A stretch of DNA of 36,979 nt from Bacteroidota bacterium (GCA_023443765.1 JAEZTA010000197.1:1-36979), one strand, 5' to 3'. Shown: positions 1 to 8,260, counted from the stretch's first letter. The notes: generated from the sequence alone by a model not told the origin. Numbers and translations: made by a program.

Positions 1-1458
1 ATCCTTGACCACGGAGTTCATGCGCGCATAGTAGGTCGTGATGCCGAAGAAGCGCTGGTTCTCGTTCCAGTTGAACTCCAGGTTGAGGTTCGAGCGGAAA
101 ACGAGGTTCTTGACGATGGTCCAGCTAAAGCCTCCCGAGAGGGCCAGGTTGCGGCGTTTCTGGATGCGGTCGTTGTCGCGGATGTACTCCGTCGGGGTGA
201 ACAGGCCGCTGTTCTTGTAGAATTCGTCGTCGTCGAAACCCTCCTGCGAAAGCCCCTTGAGCGGAATGGGGGAGTACTGCATGACGTAGCGCATGCGCGG
301 ATCGCTGCTGCGGCCGCCGCTCTGCTCGTTGGCCCCGGAGCCTGAGATTTTCGTGTCGGAAAAGCGCGTCTGGAAATCGAGCGTGACCTTGCGCGAGGGT
401 TTGTGCTGGAATTTGAAGGTGAAGTTGTCGCGCACGTAGTCCGAGGTGATCATCACGGCGTCGTCCATCTGGCGGGTGTAGCTGGCCGAGTAGGTCATCT
501 TGTCGCCTTTGCCCGTGAGCGCTATGTTGTAGTTCTGGGTCGTTGCCGAGCGTCCGAAAACGATCTTCTTCCAGTCGTTGCCCGCATAGTTCTTATAAAG
601 GTGCATGTCTTCGAAGACGCCGAAATAAGGTTCGTACATCGAGCTTGTCGAGTTCCGGTAGACGGATTGTTCGTATTGCCAGAGGGCATATTCGTACGAA
701 TCGAGCATATCGGGCATCGGCGAGACATATTTCAGGCCCGCATAGGCGTTGAACGACACTTTGACGCCGTTCTGCTGGGCGCTTTTGGTCGTGATCATGA
801 TGACGCCGTTGGCGCCGCGGGAGCCGTAGATGGCTGTCGAGGAGGCGTCTTTCAATACGTCGATCGACTGGATGTCCGAAGGCGAAATGTCGGAAATCGA
901 CGAGACGGGGAATCCATCCACGATGTAGAGCGGTGAACTGCTCTGTGTGATCGAGTTGCGCCCGCGGACGTACATCGACACTTCGGCGTCGGGGGCGCCG
1001 TCGGTGGTGAGCACCTGCACGCCGGCCAGTTTACCCGAAATGGCTTCGGCGATGTTGTTGACGGGCGTGCGGACGATGTCTTCGGCCGAGACCGACGACA
1101 CGGCTCCCGTGAGGTCGGCGCGGCGCACGGTTCCATAACCGATCACGACTACCTCGTTGATGGCGGTGTTCATCTCCTGGAGGCGTACGTCGACTTTCGT
1201 CCGGCCTGCGACAGGCACTTCGAGCGTCTTCATGCCGACGTAGGTAAAGACGAGCGTATCTTTTCGCAGGTCCACGCCCTGCAAGGCGTATTCCCCGCGG
1301 GTTCCGGTCGTTGTGGCTGCGGTCTTGCCTTTGAGGGCCGCCACAGCGCCGACCAGCGGTTCGCTTTTGTGGTCGGTTACGACGCCCGTCAACTGCTGGG
1401 CCGTCGCCGGCAGAAAGGCCAGCAACAGGCAGCATAGGGTCAGATAGAATTTGGTCAT
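1..1458 (-). CDS. SusC/RagA-family TonB-dependent outer membrane receptor, C-terminus missing at window edge
   Basis: This is the outer-membrane TonB-dependent channel of a glycan uptake system. The reading frame is open from the ATG at 1458 to the left edge (486 codons), so only the N-terminal half or less is present. A signal peptide (MTKFYLTLCCLLLAFLPATA) comes first. A carboxypeptidase-regulatory-like beta-sandwich domain follows. The SusC hallmark EVVVIGYGT comes next, and then the TonB plug with IYGSRGANGVIMITTK. The start of the barrel is visible after that. It begins 23 bp after the second esterase gene stops and shares its strand, so it is probably the third gene of that operon. A SusD partner would be expected beyond the left edge but cannot be seen. 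The substrate is inferred to be pectin-derived oligosaccharide, from its neighbours only. The family assignment is certain. Confidence 0.95.
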   Translation of the reverse strand, partial: MTKFYLTLCCLLLAFLPATAQQLTGVVTDHKSEPLVGAVAALKGKTAATTTGTRGEYALQGVDLRKDTLVFTYVGMKTLEVPVAGRTKVDVRLQEMNTAINEVVVIGYGTVRRADLTGAVSSVSAEDIVRTPVNNIAEAISGKLAGVQVLTTDGAPDAEVSMYVRGRNSITQSSSPLYIVDGFPVSSISDISPSDIQSIDVLKDASSTAIYGSRGANGVIMITTKSAQQNGVKVSFNAYAGLKYVSPMPDMLDSYEYALWQYEQSVYRNSTSSMYEPYFGVFEDMHLYKNYAGNDWKKIVFGRSATTQNYNIALTGKGDKMTYSASYTRQMDDAVMITSDYVRDNFTFKFQHKPSRKVTLDFQTRFSDTKISGSGANEQSGGRSSDPRMRYVMQYSPIPLKGLSQEGFDDDEFYKNSGLFTPTEYIRDNDRIQKRRNLALSGGFSWTIVKNLVFRSNLNLEFNWNENQRFFGITTYYARMNSVVKD

Positions 1459-1481
1459 AGCGGTTTCAGGTTGGGGTTGGT

Positions 1482-2255
1482 TTATTTGTTGAGGGTTGGT
1501 TTCACGTATCCGGCCAGCGGATTGTGCGTTGCGACGCATGCTTCGACGAAGAGCGCCGCGAACTCTTCGGCGCCGCGGACGCAGAGATGCGTGTCGTCGG
1601 CATTCCCGTCGGGAAAGCGCTCTGCGACATTAGGTTCGACATAGAGGTAGAGTTTCTTCGACTCCTCAGGGCCGTATTTCAGCACGAGTTCGCCCGTCAG
1701 CCGGTTCATGTCCACCAGCGGGACGTTCAGTTCGGCGGCGACTTCGGCGGCAGATGGAACATAGCGGCCGTGCGAGTCGCGCAGTGAACCGTCCTTGCTG
1801 AACTGCCGCCGGACGATGGAGGTTGCCAGGATCGGGGTGGCGCCCTTTTCGCGGGCCTCGTTTACGAAACGGCGCAGGTTCTCTTTGAAGGTGGTTTCAG
1901 GATCGGTGTAACGTTTCGGATCGCTTTTTTTGGCGTCGTTGTGCCCGAACTGAATTAGCAGGAAGTCGCCCGGCCGGATGCAGTCGAGGACTTTCTGCCA
2001 CCGTCCCTCGTCGATGAAACTTCTGGTGCTGCGGCCCGAGACGGCGCAGTTGCGTACGACGAGTTGTGCCGGATCGAAAAACTGTTGCAGGGGTTCGGCC
2101 CAGCCGCGTCCCGGGTCGCCCGGGTCTTCGTCGCATTTGGTGTTTTCGGCCATTGTCGAGTCGCCGATGGCGTAGAGCGTCGCCGGGCCTTCGGCCAGGA
2201 CCTTTGCCGCCGGGAGCAGCAGCAATGCGCAGATGAGGAGTTTCAGGGTTTTCAT
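1482..2255 (-). CDS. secreted SGNH/GDSL hydrolase, rhamnogalacturonan acetylesterase-like
   Basis: This is a likely carbohydrate esterase that removes acetyl groups from pectin (CE12-like rhamnogalacturonan acetylesterase type). A signal peptide covers about residues 1-21. SGNH blocks are visible: GDST at 31-34 with Ser33 as the nucleophile, the block II Gly in SGRST at 73-77, GHND at 104-107, and D220-x-x-H223 as the catalytic Asp/His. At 257 residues it has the usual single-domain length. It starts 14 bp after the stop of a clear paralogue and precedes the SusC gene, so the three are likely co-transcribed. Deacetylation would open pectin to the two lyases encoded on the other arm of the locus. 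The fold and catalytic residues are seen directly. The precise substrate is inferred from context. Confidence 0.9.
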   Translation of the reverse strand: MKTLKLLICALLLLPAAKVLAEGPATLYAIGDSTMAENTKCDEDPGDPGRGWAEPLQQFFDPAQLVVRNCAVSGRSTRSFIDEGRWQKVLDCIRPGDFLLIQFGHNDAKKSDPKRYTDPETTFKENLRRFVNEAREKGATPILATSIVRRQFSKDGSLRDSHGRYVPSAAEVAAELNVPLVDMNRLTGELVLKYGPEESKKLYLYVEPNVAERFPDGNADDTHLCVRGAEEFAALFVEACVATHNPLAGYVKPTLNK

Positions 2256-2269
2256 ATTCGGGATGCGGT

Positions 2270-3037
2270 TTATTTCAGCAGGTAGGCTGCAAGGGGATGT
2301 TGGGTTTTGGTGAGTTCGGCGCCGAAAAGCCGTGCGACCTCATAGGCTCCGTCGTAATTCCAGTGCGAATTGTCGGCATTGCCCTCGGGAAAACGTTCGA
2401 CTGTACCCGGTTCGATGTGGTTGAAATAGCTTTTCGATCCCTCCGGACCAGCCTTTTCGACCAGCTCCCAGGTGGCTGTCTTGAGATCCATGACCGGAAC
2501 GCCGCATTCGGCTCCGACGACTTCGACGGCCGTAATGTAGGGACCGTAGGTGTCGACCAGTTTTCCCTCCTTGTCGAAGCGGCGGCGTACGACCGATGTC
2601 GCCAGCAGAGGCTGGGCGCCTTTTTCGCGGGCTTCGCGGATGAACCGGCGGAAATTGTCGCGGAACGAGGTCTCCGCATCGGTATGGCGCTTGGGGTCGG
2701 TTTTCTGGTCGTTGCCGCCGAACTGGATCAGCAGCCAGTCGCCCGGCATCAGTTGTGCGAGCACATTGTCCCAGAGCCCTTCGTCGATAAAGCTTTTCGA
2801 ACTGCGACCCGAACGGGCGTAGTTGTGAACCTCCAGACGTGTCGTGTCGAATACCCGCTTGAGCGCATCACCCCAGCCGTAGCCCCGGTCGTAGGTCGGA
2901 TCGTAAGGTTTGTTATTATAGGACATGGTCGAATCGCCGATGGTGAACAGGCGCTTTCGTTGTTGGGCCATGGACGTGCCGGCGACAAAAAGCAACGTTG
3001 CGGCGAGAATAATTCCGAAAAAACGGGAAGTTTTCAT
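2270..3037 (-). CDS. secreted SGNH/GDSL hydrolase, paralogue of the adjacent esterase
   Basis: This is a second CE12-like esterase of 255 residues and the first gene of the minus-strand operon. A signal peptide covers about residues 1-24. Block I is GDST at 34-37 with Ser36. Block II is SGRSS at 76-80. Block III is GGND at 107-110, where the neighbour has GHND. D222-x-x-H225 supplies the Asp/His. The two proteins align along their whole length, with shared strings such as SFIDEG, DWLLIQFG/DFLLIQFG and REKGA, so they probably arose by tandem duplication. Having two divergent copies suggests different acetyl positions or different pectin regions as targets, but the sequence does not prove this. 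The promoter and possible LacI operators lie upstream at 3065-3214. Confidence 0.9.
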   Translation of the reverse strand: MKTSRFFGIILAATLLFVAGTSMAQQRKRLFTIGDSTMSYNNKPYDPTYDRGYGWGDALKRVFDTTRLEVHNYARSGRSSKSFIDEGLWDNVLAQLMPGDWLLIQFGGNDQKTDPKRHTDAETSFRDNFRRFIREAREKGAQPLLATSVVRRRFDKEGKLVDTYGPYITAVEVVGAECGVPVMDLKTATWELVEKAGPEGSKSYFNHIEPGTVERFPEGNADNSHWNYDGAYEVARLFGAELTKTQHPLAAYLLK

Positions 3038-3064
3038 AGGGTCGAAGTTTTTTTAGTTCAATTT

Positions 3065-3080
3065 TCGTTAACGTACACGG
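3065..3080. promoter_or_regulatory. candidate LacI-type operator in the esterase operon leader
   Basis: TCGTTAACGTACACGG matches 13 of 16 positions of the perfect palindrome at 4436-4451, including the TTAACGT core. It lies about 30 bp before the first esterase start codon and within the predicted transcript leader, where a bound repressor could block elongation. The assignment rests on similarity between the two sites only. Confidence 0.5.
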
Positions 3081-3169
3081 TTTTTGATTTGAACTTTTTA
3101 ATCTATGTAAATTACTGGTTAATAGTTAATTATTATTTGTATATTAGATTGTAAAGGGCTTTTTGGAGT

Positions 3170-3185
3170 ATTTTAACGTTTACAA
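3170..3185. promoter_or_regulatory. weak second copy of the LacI-type site, overlapping the esterase promoter
   Basis: ATTTTAACGTTTACAA keeps the TTAACGTT core of the 4436-4451 palindrome but matches only 10 of 16 positions overall. Its position is more persuasive than its sequence: it overlaps the downstream edge of the predicted -7 element of the esterase promoter and the predicted start of transcription. Confidence 0.3.
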
Positions 3186-3214
3186 ATCTATAATTTATTC
3201 AGTCCAGATGCAAA
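3183..3214 (-). promoter_or_regulatory. Bacteroidetes-type promoter for the esterase-SusC operon
   Basis: On the minus strand, TTTG (3214-3211) is followed after 20 bp by TAGATTTG (3190-3183), matching the -33 TTTG / -7 TAnnTTTG consensus at every defined base. Transcription would start near 3176, giving a leader of about 140 nt before the ATG at 3037. The rest of the divergent spacer 3038-3298 is AT-rich and holds no gene. Confidence 0.6.
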
Positions 3215-3298
3215 TTTTTCGGATAAAAAATGATATATTTACACTCACTAAACAGAAAGAATCTACTTTTTCAACGCAAATATATCAGGTTGTCAATT

Positions 3299-4369
3299 AT
3301 GATTGAATCAGATAAAACAGCAACGATGGAGCAGGTCGCACAGGCGGCCGGAGTGTCGATCGGTACCGTGGACCGTGTGTTGCACAACCGCGAGGGCGTC
3401 TCGGAGAAAACCCGCGAGAAAGTCTTCAAGGTTATTAATGAAATAGGCTATAAAACAAATATATACGCCTCTATTCTGTCGCGCAGGAAGGACTTCCGGA
3501 TTGTCGCGATCATCCCTTATTTCCAGACCGGGGAATACTGGGAACTGGTCTATAACGGAATAACGCGGGCCGTTAAACAGTCGCAGGGACTCAATATCGA
3601 CCTGAAGATTTTTTACTACAACCAGTTCGAGCTGGAGTCGTTTCGCGGGGCCTGCCGGAATACGATCGACGTGCAGCCCGACGCCCTTTTCATTGCACCT
3701 ATTTATAAAGAGGAAACGATCCGTTTGGTGCATCATATGACATCGTTATCGATTCCGGTCGCCTATATCGATACAAAGCCCGGCAATACCGACTATCTCG
3801 CTTATTTCGGCATGCCGCTTTTCGAAAGCGGTTATCTGGCCGCAGACCTGTTGGTAGGGGCGGATCCCGGTGTCAGGGAGGTCGTGAGCTTCAATATCGA
3901 CCGTGGAGAGGCTCCTCCCAACGATTCGACGCTCAATCGCCACCAGGGATTTTTGGCTTATCTGAACGACAATAACCCGGGCTGCAAGCTCACCGACTGT
4001 TCGATGTCGCCCTTCGACTTCCTCTATAACATGCGGCTTTTCGACGCTTTCTTCGAGGAGCATCCCGACGTGAAACACATCATTACCTTCAATTCGCGCG
4101 CGCATCTGATCTCGGACTGGATGGAGATCCGCGGTATCCGCGACAAGAAATTGCTGGGTTTCGACATGCTCCAGGCGAATATGCGGGCCCTGAAAAACGG
4201 CACGATCTCCGTGCTTATCGCTGAACGTACTGATAAGGAGGCGTTTAAGGCTGTGAAATCGCTGATCGACTTTCTGGTGTTGCGCCAGCGTCCGCCCCGG
4301 CGCGACAATTTCAGCACGATTGATATTCTCACGCGTTACAACGTTGATTTTTACCTCGCCGAAGAATAA
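3299..4369 (+). CDS. LacI-family transcriptional regulator of the pectin locus
   Basis: This is a DNA-binding regulator with an N-terminal LacI helix-turn-helix (about residues 10-55, including AGVSIGTVDRVLHNR and the hinge-side GYKTN). A periplasmic-binding-protein-like sugar-sensing domain fills the rest, giving 356 residues, a normal LacI length. The frame stays open upstream to an ATG at 3230. I chose the ATG at 3299 because it puts the HTH at the usual distance from the N-terminus and because a near-consensus -7 element (TATATTTA, 3234-3241) overlaps the upstream ATG. It sits between the divergent esterase-SusC and pectate-lyase operons, and palindromic sites occur at both promoters. It is therefore probably a repressor relieved by a pectin-derived sugar and may also autoregulate. 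The effector is unknown. Confidence 0.9.
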   Translation: MIESDKTATMEQVAQAAGVSIGTVDRVLHNREGVSEKTREKVFKVINEIGYKTNIYASILSRRKDFRIVAIIPYFQTGEYWELVYNGITRAVKQSQGLNIDLKIFYYNQFELESFRGACRNTIDVQPDALFIAPIYKEETIRLVHHMTSLSIPVAYIDTKPGNTDYLAYFGMPLFESGYLAADLLVGADPGVREVVSFNIDRGEAPPNDSTLNRHQGFLAYLNDNNPGCKLTDCSMSPFDFLYNMRLFDAFFEEHPDVKHIITFNSRAHLISDWMEIRGIRDKKLLGFDMLQANMRALKNGTISVLIAERTDKEAFKAVKSLIDFLVLRQRPPRRDNFSTIDILTRYNVDFYLAEE

Positions 4370-4394
4370 AAAAAAGTCGTTCCCGGCCGAATTT

Positions 4395-4425
4395 TTTGGA
4401 AAACGGATTAATTGTCGTATTTTTG
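4395..4425 (+). promoter_or_regulatory. Bacteroidetes-type promoter for the pectate lyase operon
   Basis: TTTG (4395-4398) and TATTTTTG (4418-4425) are separated by 19 bp and match the Bacteroidetes -33/-7 consensus at every defined base. Transcription should start at about 4432, immediately before the palindrome at 4436-4451. Confidence 0.65.
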
Positions 4426-4435
4426 TTTTATACGG

Positions 4436-4451
4436 CCGTTAACGTTAACGG
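4436..4451. promoter_or_regulatory. perfect 16-bp palindrome, probable LacI operator
   Basis: CCGTTAACGTTAACGG is its own reverse complement with a central CG, the usual architecture of LacI-family operators. It begins about 10 bp after the -7 element, where a bound repressor would block initiation or escape of polymerase. It is 67 bp downstream of the stop of the LacI gene. A related site lies before the divergent esterase operon. Confidence 0.65.
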
Positions 4452-4492
4452 AAAATAAAAAACCGAAAACTACCTGAATAACCGATAAAACT

Positions 4493-6079
4493 ATGAAAAA
4501 ACTATTTCTGTTTCTGCTGCTTACCGCGCCGGCCGCAACGATGGCCGGAACTTCGGGGCAGTATGTGGAAGATACCGGTCCGCAGATGGCTGCGCGGGCT
4601 TCGTCGCTCACCGGGCCGGATTCCCCGGCTGCTCCCGCAACGGGTGTGTTGATTCCGGATGCTGCGGAACCCGCCGTGCTGCTCCCGGCCTTTCCCGGTG
4701 CGGAGGGCGGCGGCATGTATGCTACCGGCGGCCGCGGTGGCCGGGTACTCTATGTGACGCGCCTGGACGATGACGACCGGGAGGGCTCGCTGCGTTGGGC
4801 CGTGACCCGCAAATATCCCCGGATCATTCTGTTCAAAGTCTCCGGCGTCATCCGTCTTCAGAAGCGGTTGAACATCACGGGTAATGATGTGACGATCGCC
4901 GGACAGAGCGCTCCCGGCGACGGTATCTGCATCGCGGGCTTCGGTGTGGCCGTCCGGGCTGATAACGTGATCCTGCGTTACCTGCGTTTCCGGATGGGCG
5001 ACGAAATGGGCGCTGCGGCGCACGACGAAGATGCTCTCGGGGGCCGTTATCACCGCAATATCCTGATCGACCATTGTTCGATCAGTTGGAGCACGGACGA
5101 ATGCGCTTCGTTCTATGCCAATGAAAACTTCACAATGCAGTGGTGCATCCTCTCCGAGAGCCTGCGCCGCTCGCTGCACGATAAGGGCAGCCACGGCTAC
5201 GGCGGTATCTGGGGCGGAAAGAACGCCTCTTTCCACCACAACCTCCTCGCTTCGCACGACAGCCGGAACCCGCGTTTCGACCATCCGTTGCTCTACCTGC
5301 CCAACGTCAGGTTGGATGATTTTCGCGGCGTGGTGGATTTCCGTAACAACGTCGTCTACAACTGGGGTTCGAACAATACCTACGGGGGCGAAGGCGGGCG
5401 TTTCAACATGGTAGCCAACTACTACAAGCCCGGCCCGGCGACTCCTTCCAAAGGTACGGCGGCCTTTATCACGGCCTACGGGCGCACCCCGGACCTGCAT
5501 AACAAGGACGAGCAGGTCTATTACGAATCGCCCTATCCGACGCTTTATATGTCCGGGAACGTCATGGAGGGCAACCGGGAGATCTCGCGGTCGAACTACG
5601 ACGGGGTTCGTTATGCAAAGACCGGAGGCGAAAAGGGAGCGTTGCTCGACGACCCGATGCCTGTCAACGGACTTGCCGGGGGGCATACCACGACCCACGA
5701 TGCGAAGCGTGCCTATGAACTTGTGTTGGCGTGGGCCGGAGCTTCGCACGTGCGGGATGCCGTGGACGAACGCGTCGTACACGATGCGCGTACCGGCACG
5801 GCGACCGTGACGGACGGCGGCAACGGCAGTGCCGGCGGTTTTGTCGATACGCAGCGTGCCGTTGGCGGCTGGCCCGAATACCGGCAGTTGCCCGCCCCGG
5901 AAGATGCCGACGGCGACGGTATTCCCGATGCCTGGGAGCGGCTGCACGGACTTGATCCCGCCGATGGGACGGATGCCGCCGAAATGGAGCCTGTAAGCGG
6001 ATATACCTGGCTCGAATGTTATCTGAACGATCTTGTGGGGCCGATTACCGCCGCACAGAACAACCAAGTAAAACCCTAA
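4493..6079 (+). CDS. secreted PL1-like pectate lyase
   Basis: This enzyme probably cleaves polygalacturonan by beta-elimination, outside the cytoplasm. It has a signal peptide (about 1-19) and a low-complexity linker. The parallel beta-helix catalytic domain starts with FPGAEGGG (about 67-74). The PL1-type landmarks are IDHCS at 192-196 and SRNPRF at 257-262, which carries the likely catalytic Arg. Near the C-terminus, DADGDGIPDAWE (471-482) is an Asp-rich calcium-binding loop often seen at the end of Bacteroidetes lyases. At 528 residues it is longer than the minimal PL1 because of the linker and the C-terminal module. It is the first gene of an operon with the PL10-like lyase, 6 bp away, and the KdgF-like cupin. 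The lyase fold is clear. The CAZy subfamily was not verified. Confidence 0.88.
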   Translation: MKKLFLFLLLTAPAATMAGTSGQYVEDTGPQMAARASSLTGPDSPAAPATGVLIPDAAEPAVLLPAFPGAEGGGMYATGGRGGRVLYVTRLDDDDREGSLRWAVTRKYPRIILFKVSGVIRLQKRLNITGNDVTIAGQSAPGDGICIAGFGVAVRADNVILRYLRFRMGDEMGAAAHDEDALGGRYHRNILIDHCSISWSTDECASFYANENFTMQWCILSESLRRSLHDKGSHGYGGIWGGKNASFHHNLLASHDSRNPRFDHPLLYLPNVRLDDFRGVVDFRNNVVYNWGSNNTYGGEGGRFNMVANYYKPGPATPSKGTAAFITAYGRTPDLHNKDEQVYYESPYPTLYMSGNVMEGNREISRSNYDGVRYAKTGGEKGALLDDPMPVNGLAGGHTTTHDAKRAYELVLAWAGASHVRDAVDERVVHDARTGTATVTDGGNGSAGGFVDTQRAVGGWPEYRQLPAPEDADGDGIPDAWERLHGLDPADGTDAAEMEPVSGYTWLECYLNDLVGPITAAQNNQVKP

Positions 6080-6085
6080 AACTGA

Positions 6086-7672
6086 ATGAAACCTATCCTA
6101 TTGCTGCTCGCCTTGTCGGCAGGTTTGTCCACCGTGGCCGCAGCCCCGAAAAACGACTCCGGAAAGATACTTCCGGCCATGAAGAAAGCCACCCGGTTTA
6201 TGTACGACCGGGTGAGTACCGAAGGTGGATTCGTCTGGAACTACACCACCGACCTTTCGCACCGCTGGGGCGAACTGGAGGCTTATCCCACAATGGTCTG
6301 GGTCGAGAAAGGCACGCCCGAAGTGGGGCAGTTGATGATCGATGCCTACCACGCCACGGGCGACGAGTATTATTACGATATGGCTGTCCGTTCGGCCCGC
6401 ATCCTCATCCGCGGACAGCTTCCCTGCGGAGGCTGGAACTATAAGTTCGACCTGGCCGGAGCGGCTTCCGAGCGGCGGTGGTTCGAGACCATCGGTCGCA
6501 ATGCGTGGGGCATGGGCGAGCACGGCCATTATTACGGCAATGCCACTTTCGACGATGACGTGACCGCCTCCGCGCTCAATTTCCTGATGCGCATCTATCT
6601 CGAAAAGCACGACCCTCAGTTCAAACCGGCTCTCGACAAAGCGATCGACATGATCTTCGCAAGCCAGTTTCCCGTCGGGGGATGGCCCCAGCGCTGGCCG
6701 TTGATGAACGATCATCCCGATGCCGACGGTACGCCCGACTATTCGGCCTGCATCACGTTCAACGACGATGTAATCCCCAACAACATTGAAATCCTGATGC
6801 GTGTGGCCTATGTGATGGGCGACGCCCGGGCGACGGAACCCCTGATCCGGGCTATGAACTGCGTGCGGACGCTTCAGCAGGGAACTCCGGCTGCCGGCTG
6901 GGCCGACCAGTACTATCTCGACCTCACGCCCGCCAAAGCGCGCGATTTCGAACCGGCGGCCGTTTCTACCGTCCGCACCCGCGACTGTATCCGTCTGCTG
7001 ATGGAGTTCTACCGTCTGACCGGCGACCGCAAATTCCTCGACGGCATTCCCGCGGCGATGGATTTCCTGCGTGCCGCAGCGCTCGACGAGGCTTCTGCCG
7101 CCGAATTGGGACGCAAGCCCGGAAAGGGGCGCCTCCTCTGCCCGCGCTTCGTCAAGCCCGGGACGCTGACGCCGTTGTACATGCACCGCAAGGGCCTGCA
7201 TGTCGATAACGGCGCTTACTACATCGACCAGAATCCGCAGAACGTCATCGGCCATTACGCCTCGCTTGTCGTAATCAATATCGACGACCTGCAACGGCAA
7301 TACGATACGCTGAACGCCCTTCCTGCGGCCGAGGTTACCAAAGATTCCCCGTTGCTGGGAAACAGCCGGTTGGAATTACCGCGCTACCATACGCCGGCCA
7401 TTTCTGCTGCCAATACCTCACGGGTGGGGGATGTTCTCGCATCGCTCGACGGCGAGGGCCGCTGGATCGGGCCGCTGAACTGGGTGTTGGTGCCCTATAT
7501 CGGACCGGGTAGTGCCGACGATCCTGTGCCCGACACCTACGAGCAGACCCTCGGCGATCCGCACAACACGGCATCGCTGGTCACCGAGCCGGTGGAGGGT
7601 ATCTGCCTGCGAACCTATATTGATAATATGGCGACGCTGATCGCGTCGCTCGCAAATAACGAGAACCGATGA
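6086..7672 (+). CDS. secreted PL10-like pectate lyase
   Basis: This is a predicted pectate lyase of the (alpha/alpha) toroid type (Pec_lyase family, PL10-like). A signal peptide ending about AAA at residue 20 is present. The family landmark GGWPQRWP lies at 198-205 and ITFNDD at 223-228. Repeated helical segments with GGWNYK-type turns occur on both sides. It differs in fold from the upstream PL1-like enzyme, so the operon pairs two unrelated lyases on the same polymer. It begins 6 bp after the previous stop, and its stop overlaps the ATG of the cupin gene, which points to translational coupling. At 528 residues it is longer than a minimal PL10 catalytic domain, with extra sequence after residue 400 that I cannot assign. 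Function is confident at family level. Confidence 0.82.
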   Translation: MKPILLLLALSAGLSTVAAAPKNDSGKILPAMKKATRFMYDRVSTEGGFVWNYTTDLSHRWGELEAYPTMVWVEKGTPEVGQLMIDAYHATGDEYYYDMAVRSARILIRGQLPCGGWNYKFDLAGAASERRWFETIGRNAWGMGEHGHYYGNATFDDDVTASALNFLMRIYLEKHDPQFKPALDKAIDMIFASQFPVGGWPQRWPLMNDHPDADGTPDYSACITFNDDVIPNNIEILMRVAYVMGDARATEPLIRAMNCVRTLQQGTPAAGWADQYYLDLTPAKARDFEPAAVSTVRTRDCIRLLMEFYRLTGDRKFLDGIPAAMDFLRAAALDEASAAELGRKPGKGRLLCPRFVKPGTLTPLYMHRKGLHVDNGAYYIDQNPQNVIGHYASLVVINIDDLQRQYDTLNALPAAEVTKDSPLLGNSRLELPRYHTPAISAANTSRVGDVLASLDGEGRWIGPLNWVLVPYIGPGSADDPVPDTYEQTLGDPHNTASLVTEPVEGICLRTYIDNMATLIASLANNENR

Positions 7673-8010
7673 AAACCCGAAGCAACACATTCATTCCCGA
7701 GGGCGAAACGGCCTGGGAACCCTGCGGTGACGGACTTCGCCGCCAGATCATGGGCTATGACCCGCATCTTATGGTCGTAAAGGTCGCCTTCGAAACGGGG
7801 GCCGTCGGCGCACGGCACACCCATTACCATTCCCAGGCCACCTATGTCGTGAGCGGGCGTTTCGAAGCCTGTGTCGGGGAGGAGCGGAAAATGCTCGGTC
7901 CCGGCGACGGGTACTACGTCGCTCCGGACGAGCCGCACGAACTGCATTGCCTCGAAGCGGGGACCATCCTCGATATCTTCTCGCCCGTGCGGGCTGATTT
8001 CCTGAAGTGA
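7669..8010 (+). CDS. kdgF: KdgF-like cupin, unsaturated uronate-linearising protein
   Basis: This is a small single-domain cupin of 113 residues. KdgF converts 4,5-unsaturated galacturonate released from pectin into the linear keto form. The metal-site motif HTHYHSQ (50-56) and the second-motif His90 in PDEPH are present, and the sequence ends with the KdgF-like LEAGTILDIFSPVRADFL. It has no signal peptide, which fits a cytoplasmic or periplasm-independent role on the final monosaccharide. Its ATG overlaps the TGA of the PL10-like lyase (ATGA, 7669-7672), so it is translationally coupled to the enzyme that makes its substrate. This context strengthens the KdgF assignment over a generic cupin. 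The remaining kdu/kdg catabolic genes are not in the window. Confidence 0.78.
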   Translation: MKTRSNTFIPEGETAWEPCGDGLRRQIMGYDPHLMVVKVAFETGAVGARHTHYHSQATYVVSGRFEACVGEERKMLGPGDGYYVAPDEPHELHCLEAGTILDIFSPVRADFLK

Positions 8011-8019
8011 CAATAAATA

Positions 8020-8053
8020 AAAAACGGACGGCTCATGTGAGTCGTCCGTTTTT
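8020..8053. terminator. bidirectional terminator between kdgF and rpsU
   Basis: An inverted repeat pairs AAAAACGGACGGCTCA with TGAGTCGTCCGTTTTT around a 2-nt centre, with one mismatch. It has a T run on each strand and lies between convergent genes. Confidence 0.85.
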
Positions 8054-8068
8054 CGAAAGCCCGTAGGC

Positions 8069-8260
8069 CTATTCCTCGTCGCGGTACATGTGTTCCACGT
8101 ATACGGCGTGCTGCATCGCCTCGCGCTTCGCAATCGAAGGCTTGGTGAAGTACTGGCGACGACGGAGCTCCTTCAGGACACCCGTACGCTCGTATTTACG
8201 TTTGAACTTCTTCAGGGCGCGCTCGATGTTTTCGCCCTCTTTTACCGGCATGATAATCAT
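8069..8260 (-). CDS. rpsU: 30S ribosomal protein S21
   Basis: This is the small-subunit ribosomal protein S21, a basic 63-residue protein. The family signature PVKEGENIERALKKFKRKYE is followed by ELRRRQYF. The start at 8260 (MIIMPVKEG) is chosen because S21 usually has a few residues before PVKEG. An internal ATG at 8251 is a less likely alternative. It is convergent with the pectin operon and shares its terminator. It stands alone here, without the primase or sigma-factor neighbours seen in proteobacteria. Confidence 0.95.
   Translation of the reverse strand: MIIMPVKEGENIERALKKFKRKYERTGVLKELRRRQYFTKPSIAKREAMQHAVYVEHMYRDEE

Noticed and set aside
4502..6067. Long 521-codon open frame on the minus strand across the PL1-like gene
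   Set aside because: It is a shadow of the lyase gene. The plus-strand product has a signal peptide and PL1 motifs, while the minus-strand product resembles nothing.
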